The notes under the pieces: model-generated
What the model saw: only the letters and a program-made list of their open reading frames with translations
Database searches by the model: none
Told to the model about the DNA's origin: nothing
Shown here: one piece after another, positions 23,375-31,710 of the stretch
Numbering within the stretch: position 1 is the stretch's first letter
How the letters are laid out: every line of letters starts with the position of its first letter
Assembly (NCBI GenBank): GCA_963815045.1
Contig: CAWFET010000003.1
Coordinates: forward strand, 1-64,000
DNA: 64,000 nt
DNA from: DASUPK01 sp963815045
GTDB taxonomy: Bacteria > Actinomycetota > Thermoleophilia > Solirubrobacterales > 70-9
Direction: 5' to 3'
Position numbers and translations under genes: made by a program

Positions 23375-25111
23375 TCAGGACCGCTTCGCCCGCTTGCGCA
23401 GCGGCGCGAACGAGCGCCAGGGCCGCGTATTGGCGATCTGCTTGGCGCTCAGCCAGGCACGCCGGGCGGTCGCAACCGAATACTTGATGTTGGAGAGCGT
23501 GTCGGTGCCGTGGGCGTCGGTGGTGCAGATGATCCAGGCGCCCGCCTCGGCCGCGAGCTTGGCGTGGCCCTCGTTCAGGTCGCGGCGGTTCGGGTTGCCG
23601 TTGATCTCGAGCATCGTCCCGCTGCGCGCCGCCGCCTCCGCCACCCGCTCGATGTCGATCCCGTAGGGCTCGCGGCGCAGCAGCAGCCGGCCCGTGAGGT
23701 GCCCGATGCAGTCGACCAGCGGGTGCTCCATGGCGGCCACCACTCGCTCGGTCATCGCCTTCGCCGAGATGTTGAACGAGGTGTGCACGCTGCAGATCAC
23801 CCAGTCGAGCTCGGCGAGCAGCTCGTCGGGGTAGTCCGGCCGGCCCTTCGTGTCGATGTTGACCTCCGAGCCGGCGAGCAGGCGGAACCCGCGCGGGGCC
23901 TTCTCGTTCCAGGCGCGGATCTCCTCAACCCGCTTCGCCAGCTGTCTGGGCGTGACGTCGTTGCCGAACCCATGGGTCGCGGAGTGGTCGGTGACCGCCA
24001 GGTAGGCGTAGCCGCGACGGCGGGCGGCATCCGCCATCTCCTCCAGGGTTTGCCGGCCATCCGAGAGCGTGGTGTGGCAGTGCAGATCCCCGCGGATGTC
24101 ATCGGGGGTGACCAGGTCGGGCAGCTCGCCCGTGTCCCCGGCCTCGATCTCTCCCCTTCCCTCACGCAGCTCCGGCTCGATGTAGGGGAGGCCGAGCAGC
24201 TCGTAGACGCCCGCCTCGTCGGTGAACTTGTGCACCTTCTTCCCCTCCACCTCGGCCACCCCGTACTCGCTGACGGAGAGGCCGCGGGCCTGGGCCCGCT
24301 CGCGCAGCTGCACGTTGTGAGCGGCCGATCCGGTGAAGTGCTGCAGCAGGTCTCCGAACTCCTTCTCGGAACCGATCCGCAGGTCGACCTTCAGGCCGGC
24401 GTGGGTAAGCACGCTAGCCGCAGCGTCGCCGCCGCGCCGGGTCTCGGCCGAGAGGCCATGGGTGGCCAGGGCCTGCGCGAGCGCCGCCGGATCGTCGGTC
24501 GTCGCGATCAGGTCGAGGTCCTTGCAGGTCTCGGCCCAGCGGCGGGCGGAACCGGCCAGCTCGATCCGGTTCGCGACCCCCATCGCCTTCAGGTCGCTGG
24601 AGATCTCGTCGGCGATCGGCAGCACGTGCGAGAGCAGCAGGTGCTCGCCGATGCCGTCCTCGGTGACCCCCTCCAGCGACGAGAGGATGTTCTCCTCGGT
24701 CTTGGGCCCGAGGCCCCGAATCGTGGCGATCCTGCCCTGCTCGGCGGCCTCCTTGAGCTGGGTGAGGTCCTCGACCCCCACCTCGTCGTAGATCCGGCGG
24801 GCGGTCTTGGCGCCGAGGCCCGGGACGCGCGTCACCTCGACCAGGGTCGCGGGGAACTTCTGCTTGAGCTTGTCCGCCGACGGGATGCTGCCGGTCTCGA
24901 TCAGGGTCTCGATCTTCTGGGCGAGGGTCTTCCCCACATTGGGCAGCTCGGTCAGCCGGCCCTCATCCGCAAGCTGCTCGATCGAGACCGGGCTCTGGGC
25001 GATCGTCCTGGCGGCCTCTCGGTACGCGAGCACCCTGAAGCGGTCGGCGCCGTCCAGCTCGTAGAGGATCCCCAGCTCCCGAAGTGCCGCTGCTATCTCG
25101 GCGTTGCGCAT
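23375..25111 (-). CDS. polX: DNA polymerase X with PHP phosphoesterase domain
   Basis: A 578-residue repair polymerase. The Pol-beta part (about residues 1-320) has helix-hairpin-helix motifs (LPNVGKTLAQKI, VPGLGAKTARRIY, IRGLGPKTEENIL) and the catalytic aspartates in GSARRWAETCKDLDLIA and LKVDLRI. The PHP part (about 335-575) has metal ligands in GDLHCHTTLSDG, VTDHS, HPLVDCIGHLTGR and CTTDAHG, giving 3'-exonuclease or 3'-phosphatase activity in characterised bacterial PolX. It fills gaps in base-excision and end-processing repair. All catalytic positions seem intact. It is monocistronic. Confidence 0.95.
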   Translation of the reverse strand: MRNAEIAAALRELGILYELDGADRFRVLAYREAARTIAQSPVSIEQLADEGRLTELPNVGKTLAQKIETLIETGSIPSADKLKQKFPATLVEVTRVPGLGAKTARRIYDEVGVEDLTQLKEAAEQGRIATIRGLGPKTEENILSSLEGVTEDGIGEHLLLSHVLPIADEISSDLKAMGVANRIELAGSARRWAETCKDLDLIATTDDPAALAQALATHGLSAETRRGGDAAASVLTHAGLKVDLRIGSEKEFGDLLQHFTGSAAHNVQLRERAQARGLSVSEYGVAEVEGKKVHKFTDEAGVYELLGLPYIEPELREGRGEIEAGDTGELPDLVTPDDIRGDLHCHTTLSDGRQTLEEMADAARRRGYAYLAVTDHSATHGFGNDVTPRQLAKRVEEIRAWNEKAPRGFRLLAGSEVNIDTKGRPDYPDELLAELDWVICSVHTSFNISAKAMTERVVAAMEHPLVDCIGHLTGRLLLRREPYGIDIERVAEAAARSGTMLEINGNPNRRDLNEGHAKLAAEAGAWIICTTDAHGTDTLSNIKYSVATARRAWLSAKQIANTRPWRSFAPLRKRAKRS

Positions 25112-25311
25112 ATCTCCAAACTAGACGACCGATTCCCAATCCCCGCACACCCGGATGACGCGCCTGGCGCTTCGCAGCTCGGCGTCCTCGGCCTCGCTTT
25201 TGGCGCCACCAAAGGCTTCGCCCTGCGTCCTTGATCTGCTCGACCAGGCGCGCCCCCGGTCGCCCGCGGATTGGGACTCGATCGTCTGGTGGGGACGGCT
25301 ATCTTGCCGCC

Positions 25312-26040
25312 GTGCCCGCTGCCCCTCCCCAGGCGCCGGACGTCTGGGTCATCCTCCCGACCTACAACGAGGCCGAGAACCTCGAGCGGATCGTCGCCGC
25401 GGTGCTCGAGCAGCTGCCGGCGTCGCGGCGCGTGCTGATCGTCGACGACAACTCGCCAGACGGAACCGGCGAGATCGCCGATCGCCTCGCCGAGCGGGAC
25501 GAGTCCATCGCGGTTCTCCATCGCGAGCGCAAGGAGGGCCTCGGGCCCGCCTACCTGGCGGGCTTCCGCGTGGCTCTCGAGGGAGGCGCTCAGCGGATCA
25601 TCGAGATGGACGCCGACTTCTCGCACGACCCGAGCTATCTCCCAGCTCTGATCGACGCAACTGAGCACGCCGACCTCGCGATCGGCAGCCGCTACGTCCC
25701 GGGCGGCGGGATAACCGACTGGGGGCCGATGAGGAGATTCATCAGCCGCGGCGGAAGCGCCTACGCACGAGTGGCGCTCGGGCTGCCGGTCAAGGACCTG
25801 ACGGGCGGCTTCAAGTGCTTCCGCAGGATCGTGCTCGAGACGATCAACCTCGACACGATCGAGGCGAGGGGCTACGCATTCCAGGTCGAGACGACCTATC
25901 GCGCGATCAGGGCCGGGTTCCGGGTGGTCGAAGTCCCGATCGTGTTCAAGGACCGCGCGGACGGGACATCCAAGATGAGCAAGTCGATCGTCGCCGAGGC
26001 GATGTGGCGCGTGCCCGTCATGCGCTTCCGGCGCTGGTAG
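25312..26040 (+). CDS. Polyprenol-phosphate mannosyltransferase-like GT2 enzyme
   Basis: A 242-residue family-2 glycosyltransferase close to dolichol/polyprenol monophosphomannose synthases. Seen are VILPTYNEAENLERIV, VDDNSPDGTGEIA, EMDADFSHDP (the DxD metal site), IGSRYVPGG, LPVKDLTGGFKCFRR and EVPIVFKDRADGTSKMS. No C-terminal membrane domain is present, as in the short Ppm1 catalytic type. It would load mannose (or glucose) onto polyprenyl phosphate. The product could feed the GT87-like enzymes at 4372-7473 (inference). The start is GTG 25312; the preceding 200 bp hold no gene. Confidence 0.88.
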   Translation: MPAAPPQAPDVWVILPTYNEAENLERIVAAVLEQLPASRRVLIVDDNSPDGTGEIADRLAERDESIAVLHRERKEGLGPAYLAGFRVALEGGAQRIIEMDADFSHDPSYLPALIDATEHADLAIGSRYVPGGGITDWGPMRRFISRGGSAYARVALGLPVKDLTGGFKCFRRIVLETINLDTIEARGYAFQVETTYRAIRAGFRVVEVPIVFKDRADGTSKMSKSIVAEAMWRVPVMRFRRW

Positions 26041-26124
26041 GTCGCTTCACTTTGTATAGTAACCCTGGACGCTCTGGCTAGACTGAACAGGGCACCAGTC
26101 AAGACCACGACCTAGGAGACCACC

Positions 26125-26451
26125 GTGCCGGGCAAGCTCAACGATGTAACCGACGCCACTTTCCAGTCCGACGTGCTCGACGCCGAGGGCCCTGTGCTCG
26201 TCGACTTCTGGGCTCCCTGGTGCGGGCCGTGCCGCGTGGTCCATCCGGTGCTCGAGGAGATCGATTCCGAGCGCGAGGATCTCACCATCGTCAGCCTGAA
26301 CACCGATGAGAATCCGCAGACGGCCGCGAAGTACGAGGTCCTCTCGATTCCGACGTTGATCGTCTTCAAGGGCGGCGAGGTCGCGACACGCCTGGTCGGT
26401 GCCCGACCGAAGGCGCGGCTCGAGTCCGAGCTCGAGCCGGTTCTCGCGTAG
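26125..26451 (+). CDS. trxA: Thioredoxin
   Basis: A 108-residue thioredoxin. The active site is FWAPWCGPCRVV, the cis-proline loop is LSIPTLIVFKGGE, and the length is standard. It reduces disulfides in the cytoplasm using thioredoxin reductase, which is not in the window. The start is GTG 26125 with CTAGGAG about seven bases upstream. The RidA-like gene follows directly on its stop, so the two are probably one transcript. Confidence 0.95.
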   Translation: MPGKLNDVTDATFQSDVLDAEGPVLVDFWAPWCGPCRVVHPVLEEIDSEREDLTIVSLNTDENPQTAAKYEVLSIPTLIVFKGGEVATRLVGARPKARLESELEPVLA

Positions 26452-26838
26452 CTGGCTACGGAGCGTCAGCGCGTCGGATCCGGTTCGCCCTTCGAGGCTA
26501 CGGTCGGCTTCTCACGCGCAGTCAGGGTCGGCGATCGCGTGGTGGTCTCGGGCACCGCACCCGTGTGGCCCGACGGTTCCTGCGACCCCGACCCGGAGAT
26601 CCAGGCAAGACGGTGTCTGGAGATCATTCTCGAGGCGCTGGCTGAGGCGGGCGCGTCGGCGGAGCACGTCGTCCGAACCCGGATGTTCGTCACTGACGCC
26701 GCAGACTCGCAGGCGGTCGGGCGGGCTCACTCCGCGATCTTTGGCGACGTCCGACCTGCAGCGTCAATGGTGGTCGTCGCAGGGTTGCTCGACCCGCGCT
26801 GGAAGGTCGAGATCGAGGCCGAGGCGATCGTCGACTAG
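26452..26838 (+). CDS. RidA/YjgF family enamine-imine deaminase, probable non-standard CTG start
   Basis: The family-typical N-terminus (GSGSPFEATVGFSRAVRVGDRVVVSGTAP) is encoded in frame from 26452, but no ATG, GTG or TTG precedes it. The first in-frame GTG (26539) would remove the first beta strand. CTG at 26452 lies directly after the trxA stop (TAGCTG), so re-initiation there is plausible, giving 128 residues. The rest, AEHVVRTRMFVTDAAD and PAASMVVVAGLLDPRWKVEIEAEAI, is normal RidA, which clears reactive enamines. An upstream sequence error is the alternative. Confidence 0.8.
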   Translation: MATERQRVGSGSPFEATVGFSRAVRVGDRVVVSGTAPVWPDGSCDPDPEIQARRCLEIILEALAEAGASAEHVVRTRMFVTDAADSQAVGRAHSAIFGDVRPAASMVVVAGLLDPRWKVEIEAEAIVD

Positions 26839-27266
26839 AGGATCTGCTCGCTGACGAAGCCGGCCAGCAGGACTCCGAAGCCGCCGATCTCCACCACGAT
26901 CAGGGCCCACATGAAGGGGTTGAGGCCCGGCAGCCCATCTCCCTCGCGGAATCGGTTGTCGGTGTCGCGCGTGATCCCGTTGTAGATGTAGCCCGAGATC
27001 GCGCCGACGAAGAAGGCGATCACGGCGAAGGCGGCGATCAGGTTGACGGCGGTGCTCCAGGCCGAGAGCTCAACGAACACCGCGATCAGGAGGGTGGCAA
27101 ACGAGTAGAGCAGCGCAGCGCGGTGGGCGACGTCGACGTAGGGATGCGCCAGCCCCTCGGGGCTCGCCGCCATCTGCCGGTACTTCCAGACGCCGAGGAA
27201 CAGCGCACCGAGGAAGATCATCCCGGCGGCGAGGAGGACCGCCTTGGTGTCGCCCCCGAGCTCCAT
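26835..27266 (-). CDS. Four-helix membrane protein, unknown function
   Basis: A 143-residue protein with four predicted helices: AVLLAAGMIFLGALFLGVW, ALLYSFATLLIAVFVEL, LIAAFAVIAFFVGAISGYIYN and FMWALIVVEIGGFGVLLAGF. The loop YRQMAASPEGLAHPYVDVAHRA is notable for its conserved-looking His residues. I do not recognise the family. The stop overlaps the ridA stop by four bases. The start is ATG 27266. Confidence 0.7.
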   Translation of the reverse strand: MELGGDTKAVLLAAGMIFLGALFLGVWKYRQMAASPEGLAHPYVDVAHRAALLYSFATLLIAVFVELSAWSTAVNLIAAFAVIAFFVGAISGYIYNGITRDTDNRFREGDGLPGLNPFMWALIVVEIGGFGVLLAGFVSEQIL

Positions 27267-27288
27267 GCGAGGACTGTAATCGGCGGCA

Positions 27289-27328
27289 TTGGTGAGTTGC
27301 CGTCCCCCATCCGACGGAAACTCACCAA
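27289..27328. repeat. Nested inverted repeat between the HAD and membrane-protein genes
   Basis: TTGGTGAGT (27289-27297) pairs with ACTCACCAA (27320-27328), and inside it CCGTC (27300-27304) pairs with GACGG (27313-27317). There is no T tract in either direction. It may be an operator or a transcript-end structure for the HAD gene. Confidence 0.5.
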
Positions 27329-27336
27329 CCGCGCCA

Positions 27337-27990
27337 CTATCGGAGCTGCCGCACCGTTTCGGGGGTGACTTCGGTGAGTGATTCGAGCGTCACGTCCGCC
27401 AACTCGAGCGCCGCATGCTCGGGCGGGAAGTCCTGGTTAGGCACCGCCACGACGGCCATCCCGGCGGCGTGGGCCGATCGGATTCCATTGGTCGAATCCT
27501 CGATCGCGACGCAGGTGCCCGGCTTCTTCCCCAGCCGTCTTGCGGCCTCGAGAAACACGTCCGGCGCGGGCTTGCCCGCTCCCACCTCCTCAGAGGAAAC
27601 CGTCGCCTCGAAATCGTCGGCGAGCCCGGCGAGCTCGAGAACGAGGTCGATCACGGGGCGATTGGATGAGGATGCGAGGCCGAGCGACCAGTCGGCGGCG
27701 AGTGACCTGACGGCGCCCACGGCGCCCGGAAGCAGCGGCAGCTTCTCCCGATAGGTATCGGCGACGCGATCGGCCACCTCGCGCGAGATCTCCTCGGGAT
27801 CCAGCTCGACGCCGAGCCGGTCCCGGACGTAGCGAGACCATTCCACCGAGCTCATTCCCATCATGTCCCGCTGCGCGCCGTCGTGCCAGTTCCCGCCCTG
27901 CTCCTCGACGAACCGCTTGCGCACCTCATCCCAGACGGCCTCGGAGTCGACCAGAACTCCATCGAGGTCGAAGATCACGGCAGCGGGCAC
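27337..27990 (-). CDS. HAD-superfamily phosphatase, beta-phosphoglucomutase-like
   Basis: A 217-residue HAD hydrolase. Motif I is FDLDGVLVDSE, motif II lies in LGLASSSNRP, the lysine in VGAGKPAPDVFLEAARRLG, and motif IV in VAIEDSTNGIRSAHAAGM. The cap is the small alpha-helical type seen in phosphoglycolate phosphatase and beta-phosphoglucomutase relatives. The substrate is unresolved. Its GTG start (27990) abuts the ileS stop, so it is probably the last gene of the glyoxalase-ileS transcript. Confidence 0.87.
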   Translation of the reverse strand: MPAAVIFDLDGVLVDSEAVWDEVRKRFVEEQGGNWHDGAQRDMMGMSSVEWSRYVRDRLGVELDPEEISREVADRVADTYREKLPLLPGAVGAVRSLAADWSLGLASSSNRPVIDLVLELAGLADDFEATVSSEEVGAGKPAPDVFLEAARRLGKKPGTCVAIEDSTNGIRSAHAAGMAVVAVPNQDFPPEHAALELADVTLESLTEVTPETVRQLR

Positions 27991-30900
27991 TCAGCTCCTG
28001 CTGACCGCGATCCGCAGCTCGCGGCCGTCGATGGTCGCCTTCTCGCCCGCGCCGTCGGCGCTGTAGTCGACGGAGTCGGCGAGGGTCTCGCCGGCGATGT
28101 AGGACTCGTGCTCGCGCGCGGCGGCGAGCAGCTCCTCGTCGCCCCCCAGGGCGAGTGCGATCCGGTCCGAGACCTCGAGGCCGGCCTGCTTGCGCGCCTC
28201 CTGGACGGCGCGGACCACCTCGCGGGCCAGGCCCTCTATGCGGAGCTCGTCGTCGAGGTCGAGCTCGAGAGCGACCGCGTGGCCCGACTCGGCCTCCACC
28301 TGGTAGCCCTCGAGGGGCTCCATGACGAGGTTGACGTCGTCCGCCGACAGTGTGTGGTCCTTGCCGTCGATGTTGACGCCGACCTCCTCGCCGCTGTCGA
28401 GCGCGCTCGACACCGCCCCGGCGTCGAGCGCCTCCACGGCTGCGGCCACCTGCGGCATGTCCTTGCCGAAACGGGGACCGAGCGAGCGGTAGTTGGGACG
28501 CACCCGGTAGGAGACGAGCTCGGCCTCGGTGTGCACGAAGTCGAGCTCCTTCACGTTGAGCTCGGAGGCGACCACCTCGGTGAGCCGCTCGACCGAGGTG
28601 CGCTCGGCGTCGGAGGCGACGACCACCGCCTTGCGGAGCGGCTGGCGGAGCTTGACCTTCGCCTGGGAGCGAGCCGCACGTCCCAGTTCGACCGTGCGGC
28701 GGACGGCATCCATCCCAGCCTCGAGCTGATCGTCGATCAGGTCCTCGTCGACCTGCGGGTAGTCGCACAGGTGGACCGAGTCGCGGCCGTCCTCGAATCC
28801 GTCCTCCTCCGACCCCACCGCGAGGTTGGTGTAGATCTCATCCGCGACGAAGGGGATGAAGGGCGCCAGCAGCGTGACCAGGGTGGTCAGGCAGTGGCGC
28901 AGCGTCGCGAAGGCAGCCTCGTCGCCATCCCAGAAGCGGCGGCGGCTGAGGCGCACGTACCAGTTGGAGAGCTCGTCGCTGTAGTTGGCGATCGCGCGGG
29001 CCGCGTGGGTGCAGTCGAAGCTCTCCATGTGCTCGCGCACCTCGGCGATCGTGCGCTGCAGCCGGGAGAGCGCCCAGCGGTCGAGCTCGCCGGCCGAGCC
29101 CTCGCCCCGCTTCCCGGAGCTCCAGGCCTCCGAGAGGGCTGAGGGCTCAAAGCCCTCGGCGTTCGCGTACAGCACCCAGAACGAGTAGGTGTTCCAGAGG
29201 GTCAGCAGAAAGTGCCGCACCGCATCGCCGACCGTGTCGAGCGAGAAGCGGTAACCCTCCCACGGCTCCTTGGAGGCGAAGTAGTACCAGCGGAAGGCGT
29301 CCGCGCCGTGGCGGTCGATCACGTCCCAGGGCGCGACCACGTTGCCGCGGCTCTTCGACATCTTCTGGCCCTCGGGATCGAGGATGAGGCCGAGGCAGAC
29401 GACGTTGCGGTAGCTCGAGGTGTCGAAGAGCAGGACAGACTCGGCGAGCAGCGTGTAGAACCAGCCCCGGGTCTGGTCGATCGCCTCGCAGATGAAGTCC
29501 GCGGGGAAGCGCTCCTTGAAGATCTCCTCGTTCTCGAAGGGGTAGTGGTACTGCGCCCAGGGCATCGAGCCGGAGTCGAACCAGGTGTCGATCACCGACG
29601 CGACCCGGCGCATCGTGCCGTCGCAGCCCTGCCGCTCGCAGGGATAGACGGCGTCGTCGATGTAGGGGCGGTGGAGGTCGTCCGGAACCTCCGCGCCCTT
29701 CTCGCGCAGATCGGCGATCGACCCGGCGCAGAAGCGCTCCTCGCAATCCTCTTGGTCGCACTCCCAGACCGGCAGCGGCGTGCCCCAGTAGCGGTCGCGG
29801 GAGAGAGCCCAGTCGACGTTGCCCTCGAGCCACTTGCCGAAGCGGCCGTGCTTGATGTGCTCGGGATGCCAGCCGATCTCCTCGTTGGCGGCGAGCATCC
29901 GGTCGCGCACCTCGGTCGTCTTCACGTACCAGCTGGCCCTGGCGTAGTAGAGGAGCGGCGTGTCGCAGCGCCAGCAGTGCGGATACGCATGCAGGTAGGC
30001 CTCCTCCCGAAACAGCAGCCCGCGGCGTTCCAGGTCATCGATCAGCTGCCGGGTCACCTCGGGGTCCTTGACGAAGCGGCCCTCGAATGAGACGACACGC
30101 TGGTCGAATTTCCCATCCGGTTTCACCGGGTTGTAGAGGGTGTTGGGGTGCTCGGGATCGAACCGCGTGCTCGGATCGCTCCCCGCCGCCTCGAAATCGT
30201 CTTCGCCGAAGGCCGGAGCGAGATGGACGATGCCCGTGCCCTCGTCGGTCGTGACGAAATCGGCGCTGATCACCGGGAAGCCCCCCTCCTCGCGGTCCTG
30301 GAGCTTGAAGATCGGCCCGCGATAGCTTCTTCCGGCCAGCTCGCTTCCCGGGAGACGCTCGACGATCTCCGCCTCCTCGCCGAGCACGCTCTCGACCAGC
30401 GCGCTGGCCAGGATCAGAGTCTCGCCTCCGAGACGCACCCGGGCGTACTCGACGTCCGGGGCGACAGCGGCGGCCTCGTTGCCTGGAAGGGTCCAGGGAG
30501 TCGTCGTCCAGACGAGCAGCGACTCGTCGGCATCGAGCAGCGGGAAGCGAACGTAGATCGACGGGTCCTCGACGTCCTTGTAACCGAGCGCGACCTCGTG
30601 GGAGGAGAGCGCGGTGCCGTCGCGCGGGCAGTACGGGACGACCTTGTAGTCCTCGTAGAGCCGGCCGTCATCCCACATCCGCCGCAGCGCCCACCAGACG
30701 GACTCGATGTAGTCGTTCGTCATCGTCACGTAGGGGTCGTCGAGGTCGAGCCAGAAGCCGATGCGCTCCGTCATCCGGTTCCAGTCCTCGACGTAGCGGA
30801 AGACCGACTCGCGGCAGCGGGCGTTGAACTCCGCGATGCCGAACTCCTCGATCTCGTCCTTCGAGGTGATGCCCAGCTCGCGCTCGACCTCGAGCTCGAC

Positions 30901-31179
30901 CGGCAGGCCGTGACAATCCCAGCCCGCCTTCCGCGGGACCTGGTGGCCGGTCATCGTCTTGAACCGCGGATAGATGTCCTTGAAGACCCGCGCCAGGACG
31001 TGATGGGAGCCCGGCCGGCCGTTGGCGGTCGGCGGCCCCTCGTAGAAGCTCCACAGCGGAGCGTCGGCGCGGTTGGTGAAGGAGCGCTGAAAGACGTCGC
31101 GCTCGCGCCAGCGCTCGAGGATCCGCTCCTCGAGCTCGGGGAAGGACTGCTTCGGGTCAACTGGTCTGAATCCGGCCAT
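27991..31179 (-). CDS. ileS: Isoleucyl-tRNA synthetase, long (type 2) form with GxHH signature
   Basis: A 1062-residue class I synthetase. Order: Rossmann core with EGPPTANGRPGSHHVLARVFKD (residues 47-68), the editing domain (about 190-390), KMSKS in EGQKMSKSRGNV, the anticodon-binding domain (about 690-850) and a long C-terminal domain. The length and sequence fit the eukaryote-like IleRS2 group, known for intrinsic mupirocin tolerance. The HxGH box reads G57-S58-H59-H60, with first and third residues swapped. Such GxHH forms are known in a few IleRS2 enzymes and linked to extreme mupirocin resistance. Only 18 bp separate it from the upstream glyoxalase gene, leaving no room for a T-box. Confidence 0.96.
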   Translation of the reverse strand: MAGFRPVDPKQSFPELEERILERWRERDVFQRSFTNRADAPLWSFYEGPPTANGRPGSHHVLARVFKDIYPRFKTMTGHQVPRKAGWDCHGLPVELEVERELGITSKDEIEEFGIAEFNARCRESVFRYVEDWNRMTERIGFWLDLDDPYVTMTNDYIESVWWALRRMWDDGRLYEDYKVVPYCPRDGTALSSHEVALGYKDVEDPSIYVRFPLLDADESLLVWTTTPWTLPGNEAAAVAPDVEYARVRLGGETLILASALVESVLGEEAEIVERLPGSELAGRSYRGPIFKLQDREEGGFPVISADFVTTDEGTGIVHLAPAFGEDDFEAAGSDPSTRFDPEHPNTLYNPVKPDGKFDQRVVSFEGRFVKDPEVTRQLIDDLERRGLLFREEAYLHAYPHCWRCDTPLLYYARASWYVKTTEVRDRMLAANEEIGWHPEHIKHGRFGKWLEGNVDWALSRDRYWGTPLPVWECDQEDCEERFCAGSIADLREKGAEVPDDLHRPYIDDAVYPCERQGCDGTMRRVASVIDTWFDSGSMPWAQYHYPFENEEIFKERFPADFICEAIDQTRGWFYTLLAESVLLFDTSSYRNVVCLGLILDPEGQKMSKSRGNVVAPWDVIDRHGADAFRWYYFASKEPWEGYRFSLDTVGDAVRHFLLTLWNTYSFWVLYANAEGFEPSALSEAWSSGKRGEGSAGELDRWALSRLQRTIAEVREHMESFDCTHAARAIANYSDELSNWYVRLSRRRFWDGDEAAFATLRHCLTTLVTLLAPFIPFVADEIYTNLAVGSEEDGFEDGRDSVHLCDYPQVDEDLIDDQLEAGMDAVRRTVELGRAARSQAKVKLRQPLRKAVVVASDAERTSVERLTEVVASELNVKELDFVHTEAELVSYRVRPNYRSLGPRFGKDMPQVAAAVEALDAGAVSSALDSGEEVGVNIDGKDHTLSADDVNLVMEPLEGYQVEAESGHAVALELDLDDELRIEGLAREVVRAVQEARKQAGLEVSDRIALALGGDEELLAAAREHESYIAGETLADSVDYSADGAGEKATIDGRELRIAVSRS

Positions 31180-31197
31180 TGGGCGGGATTCTCGCAG

Positions 31198-31623
31198 TCA
31201 GTCCTTGCGAATCGTCAGCGCCCCGTCCTTCTCGATCGTCCAGCCGGGGTGGTGCGCCACCTCCCAGGGGTGCCCGTCGGGGTCGATGAAGATTCCCGAG
31301 TAGCCGCCCCAGAAGGTCTCTGCGGGCTCGCGCCCGATGGTCGCGCCCGCCTCTCGGGCCTGCTCGATCACCTCGTCGACCTCGTCAGTCGAGCGGGTGT
31401 TGTACGCGAGGGTGATCCCTCCCCAGCCGGGGAAGTCGGCGACCGCGCTGTCCTCCGCGAGCTGGGCGCGCCCCCAAAGGGCGAGCACCATCCCGCCGGC
31501 CTGGAAGAAGACGACGTCATCGCCCTCCTCCGCGCCCGTCTTCCACCCGAGGGCCTCGTAGAAGCTCCGGGCGCGATCCAGATCCGAGATCCCGAGGGTG
31601 ATCAGGCTGACTCTCTGCTCCAT
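31198..31623 (-). CDS. VOC-superfamily (glyoxalase/bleomycin-resistance-like) protein
   Basis: A 141-residue protein built of two beta-alpha-beta-beta-beta units: VSLITLGISDLDRARSFYEALGWK at the start and GYSGIFIDPDGHPWEVAHHPGW at the end, with GGITLAYNTRS between. Likely metal ligands are the His in PDGHPWE and nearby acidic residues. The reaction is unknown. It is transcribed toward ileS, 18 bp away, and diverges from the AraC regulator, which may control it. Confidence 0.82.
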   Translation of the reverse strand: MEQRVSLITLGISDLDRARSFYEALGWKTGAEEGDDVVFFQAGGMVLALWGRAQLAEDSAVADFPGWGGITLAYNTRSTDEVDEVIEQAREAGATIGREPAETFWGGYSGIFIDPDGHPWEVAHHPGWTIEKDGALTIRKD

Positions 31624-31710
31624 CTCCGTCTCCTTCGTCGATTGAGGTCGAAGCTATCCGGAGATCGATCGTTCGCCTTGAACATTTCGGACGTTCTCTA
31701 GGTTTCCGTC

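Noticed and set aside
23510..25234. Long plus-strand open frame antisense to polX
   Set aside because: polX on the other strand has all catalytic motifs; the antisense translation has no recognisable domain.
25112..25311. Possible gene or long inverted repeat in the 200-bp gap between polX and the GT2 gene (CCCAATCC and GGATTGGG about 130 bp apart)
   Set aside because: No frame with a start, ribosome site or coding character; the inverted arms are short and far apart, so probably chance.
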